Below are positions 24,258 through 35,736 of a DNA stretch of 64,000 bases, piece by piece. Origin of the DNA: Ricinus communis (Eukaryota > Streptophyta > Magnoliopsida > Malpighiales > Euphorbiaceae). The notes under the pieces were generated by a model, which had not been told where the DNA came from, searched no databases, and saw nothing but the letters and a program-made list of their open reading frames with translations. The stretch lies in contig NC_063262.1 in the NCBI RefSeq assembly GCF_019578655.1, positions 18,545,582-18,609,581 of the forward strand. The letters run 5' to 3'. The translations under genes and the position numbers were made by a program. Within the stretch, counting starts at the first letter, position 1. Each line of letters starts with the position of its first letter.

Positions 24258-26225
24258 CATTAAATCATCTTGATCCTTAATCAAAATAATATGAATTTAG
24301 AAGTTTAAAGAGTCATCCATTTGCAAAATATAGCAAACCAATTGCCAGATGTATTTTATGAAATAAAAAGAGTTACTAAATCTCATATACCAGCTGAAAA
24401 TACTCCAATTAGAATTGATGTCCCAATAGGACAATATGTTAATATTATATTAAATAAATCCATGACATGCCAGAAGCGTGGTAGGCCACTCGGTTCTAAG
24501 GATAAAAATCTAAGAAAGGAAAGGGAACAAAATAATCAAAATGACAATTCCAAAATCGATGTTTCTGAAAATCTATAATGGAAGACGTAGATAATTATGT
24601 AACCCCAGAAGAGGTTCAAGTGCTTGAAGAAGATGAAAACAACAAGATATCAATCAACTATGTCACCTCAGATAGGAGTTACAACTAAAGTGAAATTATT
24701 GTCAATAATGCATTTACATATGTACTAGCAATTGATATTGCAATAAAAAGTGAGGACATTAAACCTAAGCTCGTCATTGAATGTCAACAAAAAAATAATT
24801 GCCCTAAATCAAAAGATGCAATCGAAACAAAATTAAACTCATTAGAAAAACGCCAGGTCTTTAAACGTATTATTTTAACACTTGAATATATTAAGACAGT
24901 AGGCTATAAATGGAAACTTTTTACGTAAACGCAATAAGAAAAATGAAATTGTGAGATACAAAGCATGACTTGTAATACAAGGGCTCTCGCAAAGACCTGC
25001 ATTGATTATGAAGAAATTTATTCTCCAATTATGGATGCAATTATATTTAGATTTTTAATTAGTTTGGCAAGTTTAGAAGGACTCCATATGCATCTTATGG
25101 ATATCGTTACATCTTATTTATATGGACCACTTGATAATGACATTTATATAGAAGTTTTTGAAGGATTAAAAATGCCTAAAATATGTAGCTCAAAACCTCG
25201 AAAAATATATTCAATTAAGCTACAATAGTCCTTGCATGGATTAAAACAATTTGGACAAGTGTGGTATAACCGTCTTAGTAAATATCTTTTGAATGAAGGA
25301 TATACCAACAATTCAATTTGTCCATGTATTTTCATTAAGAAAATAAATTCTAGTGCTATAATTGCAGTTTATAGTGATGATTTAAACTTTATTATAGATT
25401 TCTAAAGAGTTGACAAAAACAATAACTTATTTAAAAAATGAATTTGAAATGAAAAATTTGGAATGAACAGAATTTTGTTTCGACCTGCAGATCAAACATT
25501 TATTTAGAGAGATTTTTATTCATCAGTCAACTTATATTAAAAAAATATTAAAATATTTTAATATAGATACATCTTATCCAATAAGTTCTTTCATAATTAT
25601 TAGACACTTGGACATGAAAAAAGACCCTTTTCTTCATTGGAAAGATAATGAAGAAATACTTGGTATGGAAGTACCATATCTCAGTATTATTAAAGCATTA
25701 ATATATCTTGCTAATTGTAAATGACTTGATATAACATTTTCTGTAAATTTGCTAGCAAAATATAGTTCATCACCAACTCGAAGATATTGAAATAGTGTGA
25801 AACAAGTTTTCCGTTTTTTATATGATACATCATATATGAGTTTATTTTATTCACAAGACTCAAAGTTAGAATGAATTTGGATATGCAGATACTGAATGTT
25901 TATCTTATCCACATAAATCTTGATCACAAATGGGTTACTTGTTTATATATGGTAGCACTGCTATATCTTGGCATTCTACTAAGCAAACTCTAACTGCCAT
26001 ATCATTTAATCATATTAAAACATTGGTAAAGCACGATGCTAGTAAAGAATACATATGGTTGAGATTTATGATACAATATATTAAAGAAACATGTGATTCC
26101 CAATTTAATAAAGAAAGTCCAATAATATTGTATGAAGATAATGTTGCTTGTATTGCATAACTTAAAGGCAATAAAGGATGATATATTGAAGAAGATAGAA
26201 CCAAGCACATTTCTCCAAATTTCTT
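24258..26225 (+). pseudogene. Ty1/copia reverse transcriptase and RNase H relic
   Basis: The frame 24321-24578 is the pre-RT linker (IANQLPDVFYEIKRVTKSHI, KRGRPLGSKDKNLRK). RT follows: YEEIYSPIMDAIIFRFLISL, LHMHLMDIVTSYLYGPLDND, then SLHGLKQFGQVWYNRL and the catalytic box as VYSDDLN (usual YVDD changed to YSDD). The RNase H end reads TAISWHSTKQTLTAIS, KEYIWLRFMIQYI and LYEDNVACIA. Many stops and shifts break it. Relatives continue with an integrase before RT; here it is absent. Confidence 0.85.
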
Positions 26226-26398
26226 TTTCACACCACTTTTATAGACATAAATACAGATTCTCGGGATAGAAATAGCAAACAAATTAAAGACCGGTACAAA
26301 AACCACTAGTTGGCAGTGCAAATATTCAAGTTCATATGATGATAAACCAAGAAGAGCAGACCAATAATTTCCAAAAAGAAAAAAAAAAAAAAGATTAA

Positions 26399-29300
26399 TT
26401 AGTCTTTCTGGTTTACTGGAACAGGCTCCAGCAGTAAGGGGAAAAGACGTCCCTTTGTTTCATTGCCTGGGACGCCATGTCCATCTCCATAATGGTAAAA
26501 GAACTGAGCTGCTCGAGCAAGATTTGGATTGGCATGTATAAAAGTATCCTGGAAAGGATAATTACCAAGCATTTCCTTATTCATCACTTTCCATGCCTCA
26601 TGCACTAAATCATTAATGTGGTCGCGAGCAACATTATCTGAAACTCCAGTTTCATTCATGTAGCACTGGATTGATTTTAGATTGTCCCCTCTTGCCAATT
26701 CATCCTAAGCATAAAAACATAACATTATTTTATCAAGATAGAAAGGATCTTTGTACATTATGTTCAGCCATGTAAATCATAAATGATATGATTATTTAAT
26801 CCTGTAAACGAGTGCTTAAGCATACCGATGAAGTTCCCAAATCGTTAGTGAGACGGAGAACCAGGGAGGAGCAGCGCATAAGGCTTGGAAGTTTGTTTAT
26901 GTAGTCCAATGCCTCCACAGTTATTTTATCTGCCGTGAGGAAGTAGGAAGAAAATAACATAAGGGGTGCTGCTATTGAAACAACTGCATTGTCAAGATAC
27001 TTCTCTAGTGTTGGTTTGTATCCCTTATGGTACCACTTCGCCTCTACAAGGTATGCCTTGCAGAGGTTCGCCCACTGCAATCACAGAAAAGGTTGAATAT
27101 TTGGCCTTCTGGATTATTCTGTAATGTATAATTAAAATGATATATAACATGCACGTTACCGTTTTGCTTAGATATGGTATAATATTGAAGCCTTTCTCCC
27201 TTATGATTGTGTAGCCAATTTCGTTGCCTGTATTGTACATAGCCAGGAAGATTGTTCTGATCGGATCAGGAAGCTTGTCAATTCCATTGACATCCCACCT
27301 GGAAATTCAATAGAAAGTTTGATTAATAAATTAACCAATAAGTTTTAGTCCTTACTGTCGGTATAATCGAGATGCTCCATCTGATTCTTGGTTTCTATCA
27401 GTTTTACTTATTATGAAATTGCTAAAGGAAAATATTTATTAACTTCCAGTATTAAATTTATTAAATTTATTATGATCATTATATTTTAATATTTATTTTA
27501 ATTTCAGTGAAGTTATTAATTAAATTTATTAACACAGCATAAATCATGGTGATGATAATTAAAGAAAAAAAGAAGAAAATGAATCAACATTTTTATTAAT
27601 AAAATATTATTTTGATGAATAATTAAATTGAAGTTAAATTAAAATTAATATTAAAATAAGAAACTAAAATGAAAGATTTAGAAATCAAAAGCTAGATTTA
27701 ATGACAATATTTAGTAAAAAAATCAGGGTAAACCTGTCAACAAAATCTGTGAAGAGCTCCAATTCTTCCAGAGAACCGTAGACGTCGTAAACATCATCTA
27801 TTGTTGTTATTAAACATATAATTTTTGTACCCATTTCTCTGAATAAACCAAATTGTGGCTCAAAAGCCATCCCACAGCACCAATAGTAATGCTCCACTAG
27901 CCTGTCTCGGGCAAAAGCCATCTTGTTTAATCCCAGATCCATCCACCACCTAGAAACATTTACCACACTTGGTCTTACTTAGATCAAAAAGGTGCAAGCT
28001 CCTATAAAAAATTAAAATTACAGAAGGATGTGGTCAAATAAATACCTTGCCAATTTGCTAACCTCCTTTTGATGAATAGCTTGTACCATGTTGAATTCCA
28101 ACTTGGCAAGTCGAAGTAAAGTAGGGTTGAGGTGTTGCTCTTGCTCATAAGTATCAATGAACCATCTGGCTTCCATCCTTGTCAGCCTCCAATGGACAGG
28201 CATATCCAAAGCATGCTCTACTTTCCTGGCCAAGCTTCCACACAAGGTTCCCTTCAGGTCCTTCAAATGTCCAGTGCTGAAGGCCTTGGCTTCATCTATA
28301 ATATCTTCACCTTCTAACCCAAAGAAGGAAGCCTCATACATACTCAACAGCCCTTTCACATCCTTGCATAGTGATGCCTTGAACTTGCCAGTCTCATCTT
28401 TGAACCTCTCAAACACATCTACACAAATGTTTTTTGGAATAAAGAATGAAGAAAGATTGATCATTTTGCCATTTTTTAAACACCACAGTATGTGTTTCCA
28501 TTGAAATGACCAACTAATTCATACGTATGTGCACATAAATTTCCTTCAATTAAAGTTTAAAGACAAAGGAAAATTTTATTTCTTTTAATATTACTTCAAG
28601 TGATGTCAATTTTTTTCTAAAATAGAGTATGATTAGTTATCTCATGAAAATGATGGATAAAAAGTAAATTTTTTGAGTAATTCCATGCGTCTCTCTTTTC
28701 AATTAGTAAAATAAAAAATTAATATAATGTAAAGACAAATATTTAAAAATTAAGTCGAAATAGTAAAAATATGTGTTCTTAGAATTAAATATTTTAAATT
28801 CAATTCTTTTTATTCCGTATCAGGTAGGTCAGTGATTAGTTTTGTAATGAATATAAATTAGCTACTATCCTTTATTAAATAATTTTTAGATCCTTTAATG
28901 AAAAAGTATAAAAAATGTGCTATAATGAATAAAGGAATTCCCCACAAATGTAGAGAGGAGAATTACTATTTAAGCTAAATATTTAAAATTTTATATTTTA
29001 CTCATATATTTTAATACACATCTACTTAAATTTGCTATTTAATTATCTGACTTTTAATATTTAAATTTTATTACATATTATTCAAAAATTAATAATTTAC
29101 TATTAAATATATAATAATTGTTATTTTAGATATATAATAATAAAAAGTGAAATAAAACACTGTTTAATTTTGATATCTTGATTCAGTTTTTAAAACACTG
29201 TTTTTATTTTTAAAATTAAATAATCAGTAATGAATATACACCGATAACATGTCAGAGGGACATGATGATAAACTTATGTTATAAAATAAGTCCACTAAAG

Positions 29301-31065
29301 AAGAAAGTGCCTTAATTTTGAAAAACTTTTTATTTTAACCAAATTTTCTATTGACAGCAAGATATCCATCAACAGCCTGAAACGACAACCATCATCTGTC
29401 CGGACAAACAGTAGATGTGTTCCTGAATTTTTATCAAAGGCCCAAAATATCCATTCTTTTAACTCTTTCAGCAATTTAACCCAAAATTCAGATTTAAGCA
29501 TCACATATTATAAGAGAGTGATTTAGCACTTTATTGTTAAATATAGTACAATAAATATTTTCTTGGGACTCCATTTATGTGATAAATTATTCCACCCCAT
29601 TACTTTCACCATTACTAATGACAGAAAAAGAAACCATATAAACACCTTAGAATATGTAAAGTTTTGCTATAATAATTATTCAAGACTTGACTAGAGAAAG
29701 AAGAGATATCTCAAGTAAAATTAAAATATTTAAAATTAAAATCTTCATTTTGTTAATATTTCTTTTATTTGCCTATTATCATTTAGTCACTTTTTGCCAA
29801 CCGGAAAAGACAAATGAGGGAATCATAGTTTCTCTTACTTCCATTACCATATATGACTGCTTTTCCGTTTGAAGACTATCAGCAAATGGGTGATACCAAT
29901 AATTCATATTTTTATATTTATATATTTTATTTTACTTTTTCTTATAAATTTTAACAGTTTTTATTTATTCCATTATAATTTTCTTATTTTTTAAACTTTT
30001 ACCACTAGAAAAAAATATAATTGAGAGTATTTATTTTAAATTTCATCAAAACTTATAGTGTAGTCATTAAGCTATAGAATTGAAACTTGACTTTATGGAT
30101 GTAGATAACTAAAATTAACTTATTATTTTATTTAAAAAAAAAAACTGTTTTTCTCTTATTTTATTTTATTACTCTTTAAATAAAGAGTGTTGACATACAA
30201 TACATATGTAAAGGTCCTGTAGAAATGCCTCGCAGGAATTGATTGATGAAAGATGCTTTTAAGGTTTGTTGCATTTTTTTTTTTTCATTAATCAGTTCTC
30301 ATATAAATTTTAAAATGTTACTTTTATAATTTTAGAGACTACTCCCACATGTAATTAGCCACAAGTTTATTCAAAGAGAAAACATATTAGACCATAAGAA
30401 CTTCTAACAATATATATATATATATAGTTATAGTTATCTTTCAACCGAAACCTGAATGTAATGGCACGTACCTTTGGAAACATCATATCCATGTTGTCTG
30501 AACAACCTATACCGGAGGGCAACAGAATAAAGTTCGTCATTACCATCACTACTCGCATTTGAATGCAAACTGTGTAAAGCATTTTTTATTTCCATCTCAA
30601 AATGGTACTTCAAACCTAGCCTTTGAACTGCATCAACAAGCTCAAGCTTAGCCAAGGGCTTCATCTCTCCATTCATAAGACTCTCCCTCACTTCCTCCTT
30701 CAGCCCCTCAACCTGTCTCCTATATTTATCCTCCTGTAACAGTAAATGTGTGTGTATAAGCTTACAATATTAATGCATTAAATAAAATAATTGTAAATAG
30801 GGTTAACTTTGTCATTTACAGAGTCATTGGCAGCAAGTGACTGCAAGAGATGATCATAATCCCAGGCACTTGAGGGGTAGTTTGCCGAACGTCTTGTCGT
30901 CAGAGGATCTTCAATGGTAATAACATCACTGGAAAGGCACCGGATAGACACAGACTTGTGGAGTTTTGTGGTGGGCTGAGGTACATTTTTTGGCAGATGG
31001 AAAGCAGGAAGACGAGTTGATGTGAGAAGAGCAGGTGAGAATGAAAAGGTGGTGTGGAGAGCCAT
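26399..31065 (-). CDS. Terpene synthase, TPS-b type, plastid-targeted, complete with seven exons
   Basis: Exons (minus strand): 31065-30820, 30733-30472, 28418-28046, 27949-27734, 27298-27160, 27074-26826, 26704-26399; GT/AG introns, phases 0,1,2,2,0,0. They join to 596 codons with no stop, the usual size. Seven exons with a 249-nt exon 6 fit class III plant terpene synthases. Residues 1-57 are rich in Ser/Thr/Leu and basic, a likely transit peptide. [11 protein letters not shown] (58-68) is the RR(x)8W motif of cyclising monoterpene synthases. RDR is at 308-310, catalytic DDVYD at 345-349, and the second metal site NDLGTSSDE at 489-497 across the exon 6/7 junction. Mg2+-dependent ionisation of geranyl diphosphate in plastids is expected; the product cannot be told. 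Intron 2 is 2.05 kb. Exon 1 could end at a weaker GT nine-to-twelve bases downstream. Confidence 0.93.
28419..30471 (-). other. Large intron 2 of the terpene synthase
   Basis: 2,053 bp, AT-rich, with a (TA)n run at about 30410-30427 and T runs. The other introns are 76-435 bp, so an old insertion here is likely. A 69-codon frame at 29295-29504 has no recognisable domain and is not called. Confidence 0.7.
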
Positions 31066-31142
31066 AACTTACTAGCTCTTGTTTTGGCAATGACAAGGTT
31101 TGTAGACTGCTTGGCTTGTCATAATGCTAATCTATTCATATG

Positions 31143-31152
31143 TATATATAAA
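31143..31152 (-). promoter_or_regulatory. Putative TATA box of the terpene synthase
   Basis: Minus strand TTTATATATA, about 80 bases upstream of the ATG at 31065, in a suitable place for a short 5' UTR. No other promoter element is claimed. Confidence 0.5.
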
Positions 31153-32331
31153 TTTCTTAGGTATTTCTTGTGTAGTGTACTTAACTTATTAAATGAGTGA
31201 AATATACTCTAAAATAATAATTTACATATATATAAAATTTATAATTACTCTAAAAGCTTCACTCATTTAACGATAGAGATAGAGTAACTTACACCAATAT
31301 AAAACCCTGAAAGAGGATCTTTATGGGGTCTATTATTTCTGATTTACTTTTTCTTTTTTTAATACTATTATATAAATGGGAAAGATTTAGTACAATCTCC
31401 TGTTCATAAAAAGCAAAACAAAAGAAATGGGCTTGAGATTTAATAAGAACCAAAACATAATCTTTTCAGAAAAAAGAAAAAGAGCCAATAAATAATTTTA
31501 ATGTGAAAAATAATAATAATAATAATAATAGTAATAGCCAAATGGAAAAAGAACTTGTAGTGCTTCGGTGCTTCCGACTTTATCATAATCATACATGCAA
31601 TTATTGAAGATTTGGACAGAAATGACTGTATCTGATTCTGCAAGAATTGACCGTATCTCAGTAAGCAAATATCAAATTCGCGTCCTTTTCCACAAATTAA
31701 ATTAAACACCTAATTACTAATTAAATTATTAATTATATATATACCAAACTTCTAATAGTTATATTATTAAATTTAAAAAAATTATTTTTATTAATTTATA
31801 ATTATTACTATATAATAACTATAATAGATTTTTGTATTTTTACAGTAAAATCTTAAAAATATTATTTAAATTTTTAAAAATAAATTAAAAATATATATAT
31901 TTACTAAAATTTAGAAATTCACTAATAAATAAATATAAATTAAAAAATATAATATTTATATATTAAAAGTAAAAAATATTTTTAAAAAATTTTAACTGAT
32001 ATTTTGAGATTGAAATTTAAATATATACTTATATTAAAAAAATTTAAATAATTTTTCATTATACTGTAAGAATTAAATCTAAATACTTTTTAAATTTATT
32101 AGATTGATTCTGAATAATCTTTCATAAAGTAATTATATGAACATATATTAAATATGACTTCCATAATAAATACAATTATTAGCAAATATGTTGTGAGAAA
32201 GCTAATTCTTGTTATTACTTCATCAAAAAATAAGAAAAATAATCATTATAAGAACAACATCAACCATAATAGAAATATTTAAATATTAATCATATCACAA
32301 ATTTCAAGAAATTAAATGGTAGAAGTCATCG
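31153..32331. other. Intergenic AT-rich DNA upstream of the terpene synthase
   Basis: AT-rich with an (ATA/AAT)n stretch at about 31509-31531. No gene, RNA or mobile element recognised. It holds the proximal promoter of the terpene synthase up to the solo LTR. Confidence 0.5.
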
Positions 32332-32336
32332 TAAAT
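32332..32336. repeat. Target site duplication of the solo LTR, left (TAAAT)
   Basis: TAAAT directly precedes TGTAATACC; the matching TAAAT is at 35732-35736 after GTGACA. Confidence 0.8.
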
Positions 32337-33089
32337 TGTAATACCGGAATTTTTTCTTAATAATGATTATATTAATAATAATTAATAAATGAATTTTTAT
32401 TTAAATTAGTTTTATTTTATTTTTATTTGGTTTAATTTGAAATGATTTAATAGAAATTTTAATATTAGACAATTAAATGAGTTATTTTTCTATATCCAAT
32501 TAGTTGGATCTTTAAGAAATTAATTAAGTAAATTATTTAAGGAATAAATTATATTTTTGGTTATTCAAATTTTTTTCAAATGTATATATATATAAATATA
32601 TAATTATATATTGGAGAATTATGAAAGAATTTGTAAAGAGTGTTTTTATAAAAGAATTTTGGAAAAATTGGTATTTTAATTAGCTAGTGGTATTTAATTT
32701 TAAGTTGGAAAATATTTAGCAAATTGGCTATTTAATTTAATTGTGTGTTAGGACTAAATTGGAAATTTATTTTGAAATAAGGATTAAGAGTATAATTTTA
32801 TTATTATGGGGTTTTAATGGAAATTTGTAAGTTTGGTATTTTTGTAAATATGTAATTATGTATTTTCAATAATTCTAATTTGGCTCAAATTAATTAGTTA
32901 GGGGCTTAATTGAAAGGCTAAAGGAAAGTTTAAAGGTTAATTGGAAATTTTGCATGATGAAATTGTAAATAATTAAGAAAGTTGAGGGGCTAAATTGTAA
33001 GGAAGGAAAGTTCAAGGGCCTAATGTTGATATGGAGAAGAAAGAAAAGGAAAGGAGAGGCGTCGGGGAGAGAGAAAGGAGGGCGCTGGG

Positions 33090-33114
33090 AAGAGAGAGAG
33101 AGAGAGAGAGAGAG
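33090..33114 (+). repeat. (GA)n microsatellite in the solo LTR
   Basis: About 25 bases of alternating GA directly before GGCGGTGTG, probably in the transcribed leader of the LTR. Confidence 0.9.
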
Positions 33115-34337
33115 GCGGTGTGTCCTTCCGCGACGACCGGCGTGGCAGAGTTTGGCCATTCCGTGCTTCCGACCTTTCGACCATTCTCGGTGGCGATCGG
33201 CTCCCCTCCGAAAGAGCTTCCTTTTGGCGGTGGCGGCGTCGGTTTTGGTGGTCGGAGGAGGGAGTTCTAGCAAAGTGATGGCAGCTGCGTTTTCAGCTTT
33301 TCCGGCGAGCTCCGGTGGAGGATGGACGATCGGAGGACGTATCCTGACTCTCCTCAGCTTAAGCTTCGCAATGGCACTAGTTTCGTGGCGATCAGACTCC
33401 GTTTGCGAATCGACGGCCGAGATCGTCCGCAAATCACTCCAAACGATCGGGGGTCGGATCGAACAATCAAAAGCATGGATCGTCATCAGTGCGTCGTTTC
33501 GAGTCTGATGGTGTGTTTAGATCATCGATCGGACTCCGGCGGCTGGAGGCGAGTCGACCGAGCGATCGAGCGTTTCAGTAATTTTCTTTGGCCTGCTGAT
33601 TTAATAATTCTTTGATTTAATTTATGCTTATTGTTTTATGTTGAGTATTTGATAATATTTGTGAGTCAAAAATAATTGTCTGTTGGTTGCCTGCCTCGTG
33701 TTTTGTGTTGTGTAGCGGAGTCGGGAAAATAGTGATGTCTGGGGACCCGACTCCCGTTGTTTTAAATTATTGGATATTTGAAGTGTTTTTCTAGCAGGTC
33801 CTGGATCCGTTTTATGGGGGGATAAATGTTCGTGTTATAGGGGAGGTTCTGCCGGATTTTCGGTAGAATTCTCCCGAGTCGAGATTTTTAGACAGTCAAT
33901 CCTAGGAATCTAGGCCTAGGATTAATGGTTAATTTTTTCCGCATTTTGATAAATTATTTTCTGTGATTAGATATCTGTCTGTTCGGCTCACTCAAACCGA
34001 GGCACCGGAGCAGAGCTAGGAGGTCGCCAAATCTGTGAGTTAAAGTCACTTAATCATTGCACTATTGCTAAATCTGAATTTAATATACTATTTTAGAAAT
34101 TTATGCTTAATATGATTATTAGTATCGCAATATAAATAATTTCACTTGATTATTAATTATTGAAAATAATATAAATATTATTATTAGTAACGTTATAATA
34201 ATACAAATATTATTATTTTTCGACACGAATTGCACGTTGCCTTACCCTAAATTTTTAATCTTTATTTCGATATGTGTTGAATGATTTCATTAGATAATGA
34301 TATTTATTAAATGTGATGATTGCATTTTGAAAAATGT

Positions 34338-35577
34338 GGCTTTCGTAGAACATGCCACTTGGTGGGTTACATCAGGACCGCGTGCGCACTGGTAATGATT
34401 ATGGACATAAGATTATTATGGATTTGTTTGCCCTGATCAAGCATTGCTCTCTGGGCTGAGTTCAGTTGATTGCCGGAGTTAAGGACCCTGATCGAGCTTG
34501 CTCTCTGGGCATCAGACCTGTTGGACTAAGAGAGCCGAAAGGCTACTAGAATTTGGGGTTAGGGTTCTACTGAGCCACTCGTCCCGTAAAAGTAAAAATA
34601 TATTTTTATTTATTTATTTATTTTTCTTTTATGGTATATGAGGATATTATGATTTGTGTTTATGTTCAGGGTTTGATATATTGATTCGAATAACCAATAT
34701 TTTATGTGAAGACCGCAATAGTCTCTAGATTATTTGATTTTAACTCACTCTCGAGACTGACAGTCTCATTTTTACTGTTTTTCAGATCCGTGACTGTTAG
34801 TCTTCCCGTGATTCTTATCTAGTAACCCGACTCCTTCATCATCGGGTGGTGTATTTGATTTGGTACGTTAATATGTAAAATCTTAGATTCTCCGCAGTAG
34901 TAATAGTAGATGTATCAGTTGTATGCCTTGTAGTTTCAGGTCTAGCCTAATTCTTCTGGCTTTCGTAGAACATGCCACCTGGTGGGTTACATCAGGACCG
35001 CGTGCGCACTGGTAATGATTATGGACATAAGATTATTATGGATTTGTTTGCCCTGATCAAGCATTGCTCTCTGGGCTGAGTTCAGTTGATTGCCGGAGTT
35101 AAGGACCCTGATCGAGCTTGCTCTCTGGGCATCAGACCTGTTGGACTAAGAGAGCCGAAAGGCTACTAGAATTTGGGGTTAGGGTTCTACTGAGCCACTC
35201 GTCCCGTAAAAGTAAAAATATATTTTTATTTATTTATTTATTTTTCTTTTATGGTATATGAGGATATTATGATTTGTGTTTATGTTCAGGGTTTGATATA
35301 TTGATTCGAATAACCAATATTTTATGTGAAGACCGCAATAGTCTCTAGATTATTTGATTTTAACTCACTCTCGAGACTGACAGTCTCATTTTTACTGTTT
35401 TTCAGATCCGTGACTGTTAGTCTTCCCGTGATTCTTATCTAGTAACCCGACTCCTTCATCATCGGGTGGTGTATTTGATTTGGTACGTTAATATGTAAAA
35501 TCTTAGATTCTCCGCAGTAGTAATAGTAGATGTATCAGTTGTATGCCTTGTAGTTTCAGGTCTAGCCTAATTCTTCT
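34338..35577 (+). repeat. 620-bp tandem duplication inside the solo LTR
   Basis: Copy 1 at 34338-34957 and copy 2 at 34958-35577, both starting GGCTTTCGTAGAACATGCCAC. I could see only one clear difference (T at 34360, C at 34980), so the duplication is much younger than the LTR family, whose other copy (20319-21143) has a single unit. Confidence 0.95.
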
Positions 35578-35731
35578 GGTAGACCGAATTAATTGTAAAT
35601 TTAATGGTTACAAAATTGTGGAATCAATAGTATTAATTGAGATGAGATTTGTTTAAGTCAGTGATTGTTAGGCTTACTACGGGATTCGGTGGCCTTACGC
35701 CTACCCATTACCTAGTGTCGGGGTCGTGACA

Positions 35732-35736
35732 TAAAT
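35732..35736. repeat. Target site duplication of the solo LTR, right (TAAAT)
   Basis: Matches 32332-32336. See the solo LTR entry. Confidence 0.8.

Larger units (their letters stand above)
22450..26230 (+). mobile_element. Decayed Ty1/copia element next to the terpene synthase
   Basis: An LTR-like, TATA-bearing stretch (TATAAATAGG at about 22614-22623) and an A/T-rich leader with repeated GAAGAA words (23150-23460) are followed by gag (23509) and pol remnants to about 26230. Integrase is missing between gag and the pre-RT linker. The 3' LTR is not visible. No primer site was found. Ends of the element are approximate. Confidence 0.7.
32337..35731 (+). mobile_element. Solo LTR of a Ty3-type retrotransposon (3.4 kb)
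   Basis: Begins TGTAATACCGG, ends GGGGTCGTGACA, and is bounded by TAAAT duplications. No PBS, PPT or coding domain is inside, so it is the product of LTR-LTR recombination. The GC-rich centre (33020-33560) has overlapping open frames on both strands and a (GA)n run; none shows a known domain. The 3' part holds words (GGCTTACTACGGGATTCGGT) shared with the fragment at 20319-21143. The length and phrases such as AGGGGCTAAATTGTAAGG fit chromovirus or Tekay/Del-type LTRs, which is an inference. Confidence 0.85.

Noticed and set aside
29295..29504. 69-codon frame in terpene synthase intron 2
   Set aside because: No recognised domain and no splice support; likely chance.
32890..33615. Overlapping open frames on both strands in the solo LTR
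   Set aside because: GC-rich stretch gives long frames by chance; no domain, and it lies inside a defined LTR.
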